From contig NZ_KB898353.1 in the NCBI RefSeq assembly GCF_000377565.1, forward strand, positions 434,001 through 498,000: 64,000 nucleotides of DNA, written 5' to 3'. The stretch's first letter is position 1, and each line of letters starts with the position of its first letter. Below are positions 1 to 8,803 of the stretch, one piece after another. Under the pieces are notes generated by a model, which was given only the letters and a program-made list of their open reading frames with translations, did no database searches and was not told where the DNA came from. Origin of the DNA: Rhizobium sp. 2MFCol3.1 (GTDB taxonomy: Bacteria; Pseudomonadota; Alphaproteobacteria; Rhizobiales; Rhizobiaceae). The position numbers and the translations under genes were made by a program.

Positions 1-82
1 TAATAACGCCACGCCTGAATGATGGAAGCACTGGAGCCCCAAAGTGGTGTTTGGGGCATCTCAGAGAGGCGGAGCGGACGAG

Positions 83-352
83 ATGAACATTCAGACGATG
101 GACGAGGGAAGCGGAAGCGAATACGCGAGGATTTTCCGCTTGCTGTCGGCCGCGAAGGACGAAGCGCAGAAGCTCAAGTTGAACAACCTGACGCATCTGA
201 CGAACATGGCTCTGCTGCAGGTCGTCATCGATTGGGATGGAATCGACCCGGAGCGTGAGCTGGACGTGAATCTGGAAAAGCTGATCGGTACCAAGACGAA
301 AGTGGCAATGAAAGACGCGCGAGAAAATCTCGTCGTCCTAGAGCGCCACTAA
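83..352 (+). CDS. Hypothetical small protein
   Basis: An 89-residue soluble protein with no signal peptide or membrane segment. Start chosen at the ATG at 83 because GGAG at 71-74 lies at ribosome-binding distance; a longer reading from 44 lacks such a site. The first 15 residues are acidic and low in complexity, then a mainly helical body rich in Leu and Lys (YARIFRLLSAAKDEAQKL). Its 3' end faces the XRE regulator gene, with a hairpin between. I do not recognise the family and give no function. Coding potential is supported by GC-rich third positions and the ribosome-binding site. Confidence 0.6.
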   Translation: MNIQTMDEGSGSEYARIFRLLSAAKDEAQKLKLNNLTHLTNMALLQVVIDWDGIDPERELDVNLEKLIGTKTKVAMKDARENLVVLERH

Positions 353-369
353 TCGTTGATGAGATCCGC

Positions 370-395
370 CGAAGCCGCTTTATTCGGCGGCTTCG
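370..395. terminator. Hairpin between convergent genes
   Basis: A 9-bp stem (370-378 with 387-395, core GAAGCCGC/GCGGCTTC) with an 8-base loop. It overlaps the stop codon of the leftward XRE gene and lies just after the rightward hypothetical gene, so it may terminate both transcripts. The following T-run is weak in both directions, so the terminator call is only moderately secure. Confidence 0.5.
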
Positions 396-778
396 CTTTC
401 GATCTGCTCCATGCCGGCAATTGCCTGCACCAGCTTGACGATTTTCTTGCGAACCTGCTCGTTCTTGATCGACAGGAAGGCAGCGTTCAGGAGCACACCG
501 TCGCGCGATACGACGAACTCGTCGCTCGGGGTCGGATTGTCATTGGCGTTGGCCGAAATATCTTCGAAGAAGGAGCGGACGTCGACATCGAGCGCACCGG
601 CGATTTCGACGAGCATGCTTGCCGAAACGCGGTTCGAACCCTTCTCGTATTTCTGAATCTGCTGGAACGTGACGCCGACGCGGTCACCGAGTTCGGTCTG
701 CGAAACCTTGCGCATCAGGCGCTTGATGCGGATCGTCTTGCCTACATGGACGTCGACGGTATGCGGAGCTTCTTTCAT
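380..778 (-). CDS. XRE-family transcriptional regulator (PraR-like)
   Basis: A 132-residue DNA-binding protein. Residues about 10-65 form a Cro/C1-type helix-turn-helix with the signature GVTFQQIQKYEKGSNRVSAS, followed by an acidic linker and a helical tail. This arrangement, with VDVHVGKTIRIKR before the domain, is typical of the rhizobial PraR/PhrR-like repressors involved in quorum-sensing and biofilm control. The present protein could be a paralogue rather than PraR itself. AGAAGGATAAGG lies just upstream of the ATG. It stands alone, with a long gene-poor stretch on its 5' side. Confidence 0.85.
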   Translation of the reverse strand: MKEAPHTVDVHVGKTIRIKRLMRKVSQTELGDRVGVTFQQIQKYEKGSNRVSASMLVEIAGALDVDVRSFFEDISANANDNPTPSDEFVVSRDGVLLNAAFLSIKNEQVRKKIVKLVQAIAGMEQIESEAAE

Positions 779-1377
779 GGCCTTATCCTTCTAACGCCAG
801 TGCGGCGTGCTTATTATTCCCTGCGGCAACCTTACCAAGATATTTGAACGGATCAATTGTGCCGCCCATTTTTATTCCCGCCAACTGATGTGCCTGAAGA
901 CCCTGACTTTCAACTGAAAACAGCGCTTGGATCAGCAAATTTGTGTGACGTCGAATGCAATCATAAGTAAGTATTCCAGTTCAATCTGACCAAACGGGGC
1001 TTATATACATCCTCCGGTAGATAAATCGCCGGAATTTGAGATTAGCATCGAAGGCCGTTATATCCGCTGGGAACGTTCCTTTTAGGGCTTTTCCGCGCGG
1101 TAACAAAACGGTGTACGCGGCGAATTGACGATTGGATTAGTGGTCGCTGAACTTATTGTTGTAATCTGCATTTGTTCGCGCTGACCAGCGAAAACCCCTG
1201 CTAAGCAGTGCTTTTGACGTAAGGTGCTGGATGAAAACATGAATCCGGCTGCCGTTTTCTCGCAAATTTCGAGTGCGGAGATCGATGCATCGCTTCGCCT
1301 GGACGAAAGATTTATCTGAAGAAATTTGCCGAAGCGGCTGTCGACCAATTCTTCATTAGCACACTACCGAGAGTGGA
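779..1377. other. Gene-poor intergenic stretch
   Basis: About 600 bases, visibly more AT-rich than its surroundings. It must hold the promoter of the leftward XRE gene. I found no convincing gene, strong terminator or RNA fold. An imperfect inverted repeat with TCCGG/CCGGA arms lies around 1012-1033. Short open frames exist (for example 26 codons from 1240) but none has support. Confidence 0.5.
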
Positions 1378-1872
1378 TTATTTGTGTATCGGATCGATCC
1401 ACCGAACGTCCTCAGGCTTTTCAACCGGTTCAATATCGAGATTGACAACCACGGGCTCCTGCCCGGACCGGACGAGGACGCACTCCAGCGTCTCGTTTTG
1501 GCTCGCATTGATCTCCTGATGCGGCACGTAAGGCGGCACGAAAATGAAGTCGCCGGGCCCGGCCTCGGCGGTAAATTCGAGATTGTCGCCCCACCGCATC
1601 CGCGCCTTGCCCTTCACGACATAAATGATGCTTTCGAGGTCGCCATGATGGTGCGCGCCGGTTTTCGCGTTGGCGTGGATCGTCACCGTGCCGGCCCAGA
1701 TTTTCTCAGCGCCGGCGCGGGCATTGTTGATCGCCGTCGCGCGGTTCATACCGGGGGTCTGCGCAGTGTTCGGATCGAGCGCATTGCCCGGGATGACCTT
1801 CACGCCGTGCTCGCGCCAGTCGATGGGTTGATGCGAATGATCGGCGTCGTGGGAGCCGTGATCGTTGCTCAA
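1378..1872 (-). CDS. Cupin domain protein
   Basis: A 164-residue single-domain beta-barrel protein. The cupin motif is visible around residues 70-90 (GAHHHGDLESIIYVVKGKARMR), giving two or three histidines and a glutamate for metal binding, with the second motif near PGDFIFVPPYVPHQE. The N-terminus is His- and Asp-rich (HGSHDADHSHQP) and could bind metal. It is the last gene of a leftward group after the DnaJ-like protein and its modulator, about 50 bases from the latter. The substrate cannot be read from sequence; small cupins include dioxygenases, isomerases and binding proteins. Confidence 0.8.
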   Translation of the reverse strand: MSNDHGSHDADHSHQPIDWREHGVKVIPGNALDPNTAQTPGMNRATAINNARAGAEKIWAGTVTIHANAKTGAHHHGDLESIIYVVKGKARMRWGDNLEFTAEAGPGDFIFVPPYVPHQEINASQNETLECVLVRSGQEPVVVNLDIEPVEKPEDVRWIDPIHK

Positions 1873-1925
1873 GTCGGGTCTCCTTCCCTTGTCCGGCTGC
1901 GGGCATCGCGCTTAGCCGGAGCCGT

Positions 1926-2255
1926 TCAGCCTGCTCGCGCGGAAAACGCGTCGAGCTTGTGGCGCAGCCGGCGGCGTACGTCGTCGTCCTGCTGCTCCAT
2001 GGCGCCAAGCATGTCACGGACGGTGCCGCGCAGCCCGTGTATCTGGTCGACGAGATCCATGATCAGGTCGACGCCGGCTTCGTTGACGCCCATATCGCGG
2101 GTGAGGTCGAGGATCAGTCGCGCGCGCGCGACATCGTCGTCGCGGAACTCGCGATCGCCATCATGGACTTCGGGGATCAGCCAGCCCTGCTCGATCCACA
2201 CGTCCACCACGGTCACGTCGATCTTCAGGGTCCGGCGGAATTCAAGATCATTCAT
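1926..2255 (-). CDS. cbpM: Chaperone modulator CbpM
   Basis: A 109-residue protein related to MerR-type helix-turn-helix domains, matching the CbpM family that binds and inhibits the J-domain of CbpA. Start chosen at MNDLEFRRTL, 3 bases after the stop of the DnaJ-like gene; a longer reading would extend into that gene. The motif WIEQGWLIPEV followed by DDVARARLILDL is typical of CbpM. The C-terminus is a charged helix (MEQQDDDVRRRLRHKLDAF). The tight coupling to the J-domain gene supports a functional pair. Confidence 0.85.
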   Translation of the reverse strand: MNDLEFRRTLKIDVTVVDVWIEQGWLIPEVHDGDREFRDDDVARARLILDLTRDMGVNEAGVDLIMDLVDQIHGLRGTVRDMLGAMEQQDDDVRRRLRHKLDAFSARAG

Positions 2256-2257
2256 GG

Positions 2258-3175
2258 CTACTCCTCCATGCCTTTTCTCGGATTCTGTGGATTGGCCGGC
2301 GTCCACTCGCTCATGAATTCGGCAAGCTTCGGATCCGGCTCATCCGGCAAGACGACTTTCAGCGACACATAGATATCGCCGGCGCCGCCACCGCGCTTCG
2401 GCGCGCCCTTGCCCTTCAAGCGCAAGACCTTGCCGCTGCTGGAATTGGCGGGCAGCGTCAGATTGACCGCGCCCGATGGCGTGGGTACGCGCACCTTGCC
2501 GCCGAGCACCGCCTCGGGCAGCGATATCGGCAGATCGATGCGGATGTCATCGCCATCGCGAACATAGAACTTGTGCGGACGAACGCGGATCTCCACCAGC
2601 GCGTCACCCGGCGGACCGCCGCCGATCCCCGGCTCGCCCTTGCCCTTCAGGCGCAGTGTCTGGCCGTCGCGGGTTCCGGCCGGGATCTGCAAGTCGAGTG
2701 CGGGGCCATCCGGCAGGCGTATCTGTGTCTTGGTGCCGTTGATGGCGTCTAGAAAATCGACTTCCATCGAATATTGCCGGTTCTGCCCCTGAGAGCGGAA
2801 CTGCCCGCCGCCGCGACCACGTCCGGAGAAGAAGCTTGAGAATATGTCGTCGCTGTCGCCGAAGTCGGCGAAGCCGGCATTGTTCTGATAGCGGCCGCCG
2901 GCGCCCGCTTGCGAGGCGTAGTCGCGATAATAGTTGCGCTGCGCCTGCTCGGCGCCGGTCATGTCGATCTCGCCTCTGTCGAAGCGCTTGCGCTTGTCCT
3001 CGTCGCCGACGATCTCGTATGCGGCGGAAATTTCCTTGAAGCGGTCCTCCGCCTGCTTGTCGCCGGGGTTCAGGTCGGGATGCAGTTTCTTGGCGAGCTT
3101 GCGGAACGCGCTCTGGATCTCTTTTTGCGTAGCGTCCTTCTTGACGCCCAGAAGCTCGTACGGATCTCGGCTCAT
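2258..3175 (-). CDS. cbpA: DnaJ-family co-chaperone, CbpA-like
   Basis: A 305-residue J-domain protein. Residues 4-68 are the J-domain with HPD at 32-34, the DnaK ATPase-stimulating motif. A Gly/Phe/Arg-rich linker (about 90-130) follows, then the two-lobed C-terminal substrate-binding domain from about 135 (YSMEVDFLDAINGTKTQIRLP). There is no cysteine-rich zinc domain, so it is class B, like CbpA, not DnaJ itself. It heads a leftward operon with cbpM and the cupin gene. An AT-rich element (ATGTATATATAG, 3219-3230) in the promoter region may be a -10-like sequence. Confidence 0.9.
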   Translation of the reverse strand: MSRDPYELLGVKKDATQKEIQSAFRKLAKKLHPDLNPGDKQAEDRFKEISAAYEIVGDEDKRKRFDRGEIDMTGAEQAQRNYYRDYASQAGAGGRYQNNAGFADFGDSDDIFSSFFSGRGRGGGQFRSQGQNRQYSMEVDFLDAINGTKTQIRLPDGPALDLQIPAGTRDGQTLRLKGKGEPGIGGGPPGDALVEIRVRPHKFYVRDGDDIRIDLPISLPEAVLGGKVRVPTPSGAVNLTLPANSSSGKVLRLKGKGAPKRGGGAGDIYVSLKVVLPDEPDPKLAEFMSEWTPANPQNPRKGMEE

Positions 3176-3301
3176 ACATGTCTCCGTTCAGCCGGCGCGG
3201 ATCGCCGGCATTCTTCGCATGTATATATAGGTTGCAAAATCGCGTCGGACGAGAGGCGCGATGTCGCTCCTGTGCTCAAGCCGCCGCCGAGGCGAGCGTA
3301 T

Positions 3302-4102
3302 TTAGACGCCGGCGATCTTGCGGAGATCGTCGATGGCGCCGGGTCCCGCCGCGAGCACCTTGGCGCCTTTGGTCAGTCCCTCGCCGTTGGTCGGGAAGGG
3401 ATGGAACCAGCCGCCGGCTTCCTTGACGAGGCAATATCCAGCCAGGCAGTCCCAGGCGTGCATGTAGGGCTCGTAATATCCGACGAGGCGGCCGGCGGCG
3501 ACATAGGCGAGCATGAGCGCGCCGGAGCCGTTGCGGATGAAATTGCCGCCTGCCTCCAGCAGTTCCTCGACCATTTTGGCGACCGTGGCGGGCGAAACAT
3601 GGCTGTTCGCGCCGATGCCGGTCACCGCGTTGCGGATATTGCGTTCGGGGCTGAGCTCGAGCCTCTTGCCGTTCAATGTGGCGCCCATGCCGAGGGCTGC
3701 GGCGTAGAGTTCATCATGGCAAGGCGAGGCGATGACGCCGACGACAGGCACATCGTCGTGCAGCAGGCCGATCGAGACGCACCAGTTCGGCATGCCGTTG
3801 ACGAAGGGGCTGGTGCCGTCAATCGGATCGATCACCCAGGTGAAGCCCGACGTGCCTGATGTGAGACCATACTCCTCGCCGAGAACGCCGTCTCCGGGAT
3901 AGGCTTCCGCGAACCGTGCGCGGATCAGGTTCTCGACCTCCCGGTCGGCGATCGACACGACGTCCTGGGGGTCGCGCTTCGTCTCAATCACGAGCGTGTC
4001 GCGGCGCTTGAAATAATCGAGCGCCACGGCGCCTGCCTCGCGGGCAACGGCCTCGGCAAGGGCTAGACGAGCTTCGAGCCCTGGAATAACGCGCAATGTC
4101 AT
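3302..4102 (-). CDS. Inositol monophosphatase family protein
   Basis: A 266-residue magnesium-dependent phosphatase of the IMPase/HisN superfamily. Key sites are GEE (75-77), the metal-binding DPIDGTSPF (92-100) and AWD (216-218). Start taken at MTLRVIPGLE; in-frame ATGs further upstream have no supporting site and would overlap the divergent repressor. The substrate may be inositol-1-phosphate, histidinol phosphate or another sugar phosphate. It is divergent from a LacI-family gene with two operator-like palindromes between them, which suggests substrate-induced control rather than housekeeping. Confidence 0.88.
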   Translation of the reverse strand: MTLRVIPGLEARLALAEAVAREAGAVALDYFKRRDTLVIETKRDPQDVVSIADREVENLIRARFAEAYPGDGVLGEEYGLTSGTSGFTWVIDPIDGTSPFVNGMPNWCVSIGLLHDDVPVVGVIASPCHDELYAAALGMGATLNGKRLELSPERNIRNAVTGIGANSHVSPATVAKMVEELLEAGGNFIRNGSGALMLAYVAAGRLVGYYEPYMHAWDCLAGYCLVKEAGGWFHPFPTNGEGLTKGAKVLAAGPGAIDDLRKIAGV

Positions 4103-4179
4103 CGCAACATGTCCTTTATCGGAAACGATGGCTGGATACAGCCGCTGAAAGTCGCGCTTGCAAGCAGCTGTGGGCATTA

Positions 4180-4195
4180 TTGCAAGCGCGTGCAA
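4180..4195. promoter_or_regulatory. Operator-like palindrome, distal site
   Basis: TTGCAAGCGCGTGCAA: arms TTGCA/TGCAA around a central CG, the form typical of LacI-family operators. It lies 78 bases upstream of the phosphatase start and 122 bases before the LacI-family start. It resembles the second site at 4267-4282. Confidence 0.6.
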
Positions 4196-4266
4196 AACGA
4201 ACACTCCGCCGCGCGCTATGTCAATATTCGTCATGAAAACTTCATATTGGCTGAGGTCGTTACGGA

Positions 4267-4282
4267 TTGCACGCAAGTGCAA
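4267..4282. promoter_or_regulatory. Operator-like palindrome, proximal site
   Basis: TTGCACGCAAGTGCAA: six-base inverted arms TTGCAC/GTGCAA. It lies 36 bases before the LacI-family start and 87 bases from the distal site, a spacing near eight helical turns that would allow looping between sites. A degenerate third copy (TGCAAAGGTGCGTGCA) follows at about 4288-4303. Confidence 0.6.
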
Positions 4283-4317
4283 CTCGATGCAAAGGTGCGT
4301 GCAACAAAAGGATTGCC

Positions 4318-5331
4318 ATGCCGTCTAAATTATTCGTCAGCGCGCAGGAAGTCGCCGAGAGGGCAGGGGTGTCCCGTTCCGCCGTATCGCGAACCTTCAC
4401 GCCGGGAGCCAGCGTTTCCGCCGATACGCGCAAACGGGTGCTGGAAGCGGCCGAGGCGCTTGGCTATCACGTCAATCATCTGGCGCGTGGCCTGATGCGC
4501 AACGAGAGCGGCATCGTTTGCCTGATCGTTTCCGATGTCGCGACACCCTATCGCTCGGCGCTTTTGCGGGAACTGACCATCCAGCTGCAGAACGCAGGCA
4601 AGGTCGCGATGTTCGTCAATACCGATCGCTCGGATGGCAGCGTCGACCGCGCGCTGCAGCAGGCGATCCGCTACCGGGCCGATGCGTCGATCATTCTTTC
4701 CGGACTGCCGGATAAATCCATCACCCAACTCTGCCTTCGCAGCGGCCAGCGGCTGGTGCTGATCAACCGCGACGACGATCAGCCCGGGCCGTTGAAGATC
4801 AACCTCGACGACTATGAGTCCGGCGGCAGGATCGCGACGGCATTCGTGCGGGCGGGATGCAAAACGCTCGCCTTCGCGAACTCCGAAGCAGGGACGCCAA
4901 GTCTGATGGGTCGCGAGCGCGGATTTATCGCTGCCGCCACGAAGCTTGGTCTCGAGGTCGTCGTCGAGCGCTATGGATCGACGGGATACGAGGCGGGCCG
5001 GGTGCTTGCGCAGCGTATGCTGACGCGCGCCGAGCGTCCGGACGGCGTATTCTGCGCGACCGATTTGCTCGCCTGCGGTTTCATGGATGCCGCGCGCCAC
5101 CAGTTCGGTCTGTCGATCCCGGATCAGCTGTGCGTTGCCGGCTTCGACGATATCGAGCAGGCATCGTGGTCGTCCTTCAATCTCACGACCTTCGCGCAGC
5201 CGGTGATGGCGATTGCCACGCAGGCGGTGAAATGGCTCGCCTCGGGCGGTCATGAGGACGAGCCGGAGGAGGCTCATTCTGTTCGCTTGAAAGCCGAGCT
5301 CATCTGGCGCGGGTCCATCCGCAAGGGCTGA
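4318..5331 (+). CDS. LacI-family transcriptional regulator
   Basis: A 337-residue repressor. Residues about 6-55 form the LacI helix-turn-helix (SAQEVAERAGVSRSAVSRTF) and hinge, where AARGL-type residues appear as HLARGLMR. The rest is a periplasmic-binding-protein-like sensor domain ending with the usual DDIEQASW signature. Start taken at ATG 4318; a longer reading starts inside the proximal palindrome and is unlikely. It is divergent from the IMPase-family gene and probably represses it and itself. The effector is unknown. Confidence 0.92.
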   Translation: MPSKLFVSAQEVAERAGVSRSAVSRTFTPGASVSADTRKRVLEAAEALGYHVNHLARGLMRNESGIVCLIVSDVATPYRSALLRELTIQLQNAGKVAMFVNTDRSDGSVDRALQQAIRYRADASIILSGLPDKSITQLCLRSGQRLVLINRDDDQPGPLKINLDDYESGGRIATAFVRAGCKTLAFANSEAGTPSLMGRERGFIAAATKLGLEVVVERYGSTGYEAGRVLAQRMLTRAERPDGVFCATDLLACGFMDAARHQFGLSIPDQLCVAGFDDIEQASWSSFNLTTFAQPVMAIATQAVKWLASGGHEDEPEEAHSVRLKAELIWRGSIRKG

Positions 5332-5347
5332 TCGAGGTCGTACGGCC

Positions 5348-5375
5348 AGCCGCCCTAAAATATGGGGGCTTTTTT
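5348..5375 (+). terminator. Rho-independent terminator after LacI-family gene
   Basis: AGCCgCCC pairs with GGGGGCT (one bulged G, AT-rich loop) and is followed directly by six T residues. It lies 17 bases after the stop codon of the LacI-family gene. Confidence 0.75.
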
Positions 5376-5434
5376 AGCGCGGGATTGCGTTAGATCAGCG
5401 CTTGCCTTAAACTTGAGTTTATCAAGAAGGTATA

Positions 5435-6334
5435 GTGCGCGCCCCATCCATGACATTTCAACCCCGCATGCAAAACAAGATCGAAGGTTTTTCCGTCGTC
5501 GGCGGCCTTCACAGGCGATCCTGGAATGGCATCGTTGCGGATGTTTGGGATGTGGAATGCGCGCCCTATGCCGGCGGTTACTATGTGTCCAATGATCCCA
5601 GGCTTTTCATTCTGCTGGATATGAACGGCGCCGGCCGTTCGACGATGAAGCTGAGCTCGAAGGGCGCGGGCGCCGCGGAAGAGGACGAGAACCAGCCGAT
5701 TTCCTATGTGCCTGCGGGAATGGAGCTCTGGGCCAATCTGAAGAACGTGCAATTTCTTCGTCATCTGGATCTGCATTTCGACGCCGAGATCGTGGCGCGC
5801 CGGTTGATGGAGGAGCTCGATCCGGATCGGCTGACGAGCCCGCGCTTGCTGTTTTCCGATGAACGCGTGCTGACGCTGTCGCGCATGATCGCGGCCGAAT
5901 GCATGAACCCGGCACCGCTGCACGATCTTTATGGCGACGGTCTGGCACTGGCGCTTATCATCGACGTCATGAAGCTTGGGAAGAGCGAAGTGCGCAAGCG
6001 CAGCAAGCTTGCCTCATGGCAGTTGCGCAAGGCAAAGGATTTCATCACCGAGAACTGCATGCGCAATATCAGGCTGGAAGAGCTTGCGACGCTGGCCGGG
6101 CTCTCGCAATCCCACTTCAGCCACGCCTTCAAGGCCTCCACCGGCATGGCGCCGCATCAATGGCAGATGAATGCCCGGCTTGAGCGCGCCAAAGAGCTCC
6201 TGCTGCACGGCGACCAGCCGCTCATGGTCATAGCCGCCGAGACCGGCTTCTCGGATCAGGCGCATTTCACCCGCGTCTTCCGCAAGAATATCGGCACGAC
6301 GCCCGCCACCTGGAAGAAAGCGCGCGTTGCCTGA
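5435..6334 (+). CDS. AraC-family transcriptional regulator
   Basis: A 299-residue regulator. The C-terminal 100 residues hold the two AraC helix-turn-helix motifs (LEELATLAGLSQSHFSHAFK and MVIAAETGFSDQAHFTRVF). The N-terminal part has no recognisable ligand-binding fold. Start is a GTG at 5435 preceded by AAGAAGG at 5424-5430; an ATG at 5450 is an alternative. It lies 150 bases before a TonB-dependent siderophore receptor in the same orientation, so it may be a siderophore-responsive activator of that receptor, as such neighbours often are. No operator was identified in the gap. Confidence 0.88.
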   Translation: MRAPSMTFQPRMQNKIEGFSVVGGLHRRSWNGIVADVWDVECAPYAGGYYVSNDPRLFILLDMNGAGRSTMKLSSKGAGAAEEDENQPISYVPAGMELWANLKNVQFLRHLDLHFDAEIVARRLMEELDPDRLTSPRLLFSDERVLTLSRMIAAECMNPAPLHDLYGDGLALALIIDVMKLGKSEVRKRSKLASWQLRKAKDFITENCMRNIRLEELATLAGLSQSHFSHAFKASTGMAPHQWQMNARLERAKELLLHGDQPLMVIAAETGFSDQAHFTRVFRKNIGTTPATWKKARVA

Positions 6335-6484
6335 ACGACACACCATGTGAGCCTTTGGCCGCGCGTTGAAAAATTGCCCAAAAACATTCAATTCGTCCGG
6401 GATCGCGACAAGCTGGGCCGTTAAAATTGAGTTAATCACTCATCTTATTCGTGATGTTGGCCGGGCCGTTGGGACGACGGTGGC

Positions 6485-8698
6485 GTGAGTAGGGTGACAG
6501 TACATATGGGTGCGAGAGCAGACCGAGTGATCTTCAAGGCAAAGCTTTTGGCGGGTGTCGCCATCTTCGGCGTGAGCGCCACTTTCGCGGTGGCGCAGGA
6601 TGTGACCGAGCTGAAGCCGGTTGTCATCCAGGGCGCCGGCAATTCGGCGGCGGACGGCGCCAGCGAGGCAACCGGCCCTGTGAAGGGCTATGTGGCCAAG
6701 AAAAGCACGGCGGGCTCGAAGACGGATACGCCAATCAACGAAATACCGCAGTCCGTCTCCGTCGTCGGCCGCCAGGAGCTTGATGATCGCGCTGTTGTCA
6801 ACAAGGTCGACGAGGCCCTGCGTTACACGGCGGGCGTCGCCACGCAGACCTTCGGGACCGATCCGGATACCGACTGGTTCTACATCCGTGGCTTCGATGC
6901 CGGGCAGAGCGGTATCTATCTCGATGGCCTCAACCTGTTTTCCTATGGTTTCGGCAATTTCCAGATCGATCCCTTCATGCTGGAGCGCGTCGATGTCCTG
7001 AAGGGGCCTGCTTCGGTTCTTTACGGTGGCGCCAATGCCGGCGGCATCATCGATATGATCAGAAAGCGCCCGACCGACGATCCGCTTTACTACACCGAGA
7101 TCGGCATCAACTCGAACGGCAACGCGTTCACCGGCTTCGACGTCTCCGACAAGGTCGGGTCGAGCGACACGATGACCTATCGCCTGACCGGCAAGATCGC
7201 CGGCGGTGACGGCTATACCGACTACACGCATGACCTGCGCGGATTCGTCATGCCGCAGCTCACCATCTCGCCGGATGACACCACGAGCCTAACCGTCTGG
7301 GCCTATGCCGGTGGTCTCGATCAGGTTCACACAGGCAACGGCTTCCTGCCTTACGAAGGCACGGTCGTTGACCGGCCGGGTATCGGCAAGATTTCGCGCC
7401 GCTTCTTCCCCGGCGAGCCGGATTTGGATACCGGACGTTACGATCAGCAGATGATCGGCTACGAATTCGAGCACGAGTTCGAAGGCGGCTGGAAATACTC
7501 ATCGAATGCCCGCTACGGCCATCTCGATAAATATGAGTACCTTGTCTATCCCTCGCTCTATGCCAGCCAGACGGAACTCCAGCGCCTGAACTTCGAGGGC
7601 GACACCGGGGTCAATACATTGGCCTGGGATAATCGCATCGAAAACACGTTCGACCTCGGCGCCACTGAGCACAAGGTGATGGTTGGTGTCGATTACCGGT
7701 TGTACCGCATCGACAACGTGCAGAATTCCGTCTTCGGCGCCGGCTTCCCGGCACAGCCCTATAACGGCAATCTTGACGTACTGAACCCGATCTATGGCCA
7801 GCCCCAGCCGACGCCCGGAGCGCTTTACAGCGAAGACGTCACCATGAACCAGCTGGGCGTCTATGCTCAGGATCAAATCCATTTTGGCGATGGCTGGCTG
7901 GCAACGCTCAACGGCCGCTACGATTACGTCAACACCGACTTCACCGACCGCCTGGATGCTACCAAGAGCTTCGACAAATCCGACGGCGCCTGGAGCGGCC
8001 GCGCCGGTCTCGCTTACGAGTTCGACAATGGCCTGACGCCTTATGTCAGCGCGGCAACCTTCTTCAACCCGCTGGTCGGCCGTGGCGGACACGGACCGCT
8101 GAAGCCGGAAGAGGGCGAACAATATGAAGCCGGTATCAAGTACGAGCCGACCTTCATGGATGCGTCCTTCACCGCCTCCGTCTTCCACATCAATAAGCGC
8201 AACAACTCGGTTTCGATCCCGGTCGCGCCGTGGACGGACCAGCTCGGCGAAGTGGAATCAAAGGGCTTCGAGCTCGAAGCCAAGGTCAACATCGACGATA
8301 ACTGGAAGCTGCTTGGAGCCTTCGCAGCGACCGATGTCACCGTTACCCAGAACGACCCGAACCCCAGCCTGATCGGCAAGACGCCTTACGTTGTGCCTGA
8401 CTACACGGCTTCCATGTGGGTCGACTACACAGTGACGAACGGCCCGCTCGAAGGTCTCAGCCTCGGCGCCGGCGTCCGTCACAAGGGCCGCTCCTGGGCG
8501 GATGAAGCCAACACGCTTCGGGTTCCGGAATCGACCGTTTTCGACGCGGCAATCCGCTACGAAAAGGAAAACTGGACGGCATCGCTTAACGTCGCCAACC
8601 TGTTCGACAAGGAATATGTCGAGGCTTGCCGCACCAACGGTGCCTGCGGCTACGGCGATGCCCGGACCTTCACCTTCAAGCTTGCCAAGAAATGGTAA
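6485..8698 (+). CDS. TonB-dependent siderophore receptor
   Basis: A 737-residue outer-membrane receptor. A signal peptide precedes AQDVTELKPV, a TonB-box-like segment follows, and the plug domain (NEIPQSVSVVGRQELDD, then VLKGPASVLYG) occupies roughly residues 80-220. The 22-strand barrel follows and ends in FKLAKKW, with the terminal aromatic residue required for outer-membrane assembly. The start may be the GTG at 6485 or the ATG at 6506. QSVSVV and the extracellular-loop layout are typical of hydroxamate or catecholate siderophore receptors; the ligand cannot be named. The AraC-type gene just upstream is the likely regulator. No siderophore biosynthesis or import ABC genes are adjacent. Confidence 0.92.
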   Translation: MSRVTVHMGARADRVIFKAKLLAGVAIFGVSATFAVAQDVTELKPVVIQGAGNSAADGASEATGPVKGYVAKKSTAGSKTDTPINEIPQSVSVVGRQELDDRAVVNKVDEALRYTAGVATQTFGTDPDTDWFYIRGFDAGQSGIYLDGLNLFSYGFGNFQIDPFMLERVDVLKGPASVLYGGANAGGIIDMIRKRPTDDPLYYTEIGINSNGNAFTGFDVSDKVGSSDTMTYRLTGKIAGGDGYTDYTHDLRGFVMPQLTISPDDTTSLTVWAYAGGLDQVHTGNGFLPYEGTVVDRPGIGKISRRFFPGEPDLDTGRYDQQMIGYEFEHEFEGGWKYSSNARYGHLDKYEYLVYPSLYASQTELQRLNFEGDTGVNTLAWDNRIENTFDLGATEHKVMVGVDYRLYRIDNVQNSVFGAGFPAQPYNGNLDVLNPIYGQPQPTPGALYSEDVTMNQLGVYAQDQIHFGDGWLATLNGRYDYVNTDFTDRLDATKSFDKSDGAWSGRAGLAYEFDNGLTPYVSAATFFNPLVGRGGHGPLKPEEGEQYEAGIKYEPTFMDASFTASVFHINKRNNSVSIPVAPWTDQLGEVESKGFELEAKVNIDDNWKLLGAFAATDVTVTQNDPNPSLIGKTPYVVPDYTASMWVDYTVTNGPLEGLSLGAGVRHKGRSWADEANTLRVPESTVFDAAIRYEKENWTASLNVANLFDKEYVEACRTNGACGYGDARTFTFKLAKKW

Positions 8699-8719
8699 GC
8701 TGACGCTACTTGCGAATAC

Positions 8720-8751
8720 GGCTGGAGGGCGATTTGCTTCGCTCTCCAGCC
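8720..8751 (+). terminator. Terminator after siderophore receptor
   Basis: A 14-bp stem with one mismatch (arms GGCTGGAGGGCGA and TCGCTCTCCAGCC around TTTGCT), followed by GTTGTCGTTTT. It begins 22 bases after the receptor stop codon. Confidence 0.75.
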
Positions 8752-8803
8752 GTTGTCGTTTTAATGCGGTCGAATCCCAAGTGCGTCTTGCGGGGCGGCC
8801 GGA

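Noticed and set aside
1082..1348. Leftward 88-codon frame in the gene-poor stretch
   Set aside because: No ribosome-binding site, no family resemblance and atypical composition for the window.
3219..3230. HutC-type operator before the dnaJ-like gene
   Set aside because: The 10-of-12 match lies in an AT-rich promoter of an unrelated gene and is better read as a -10-like element.
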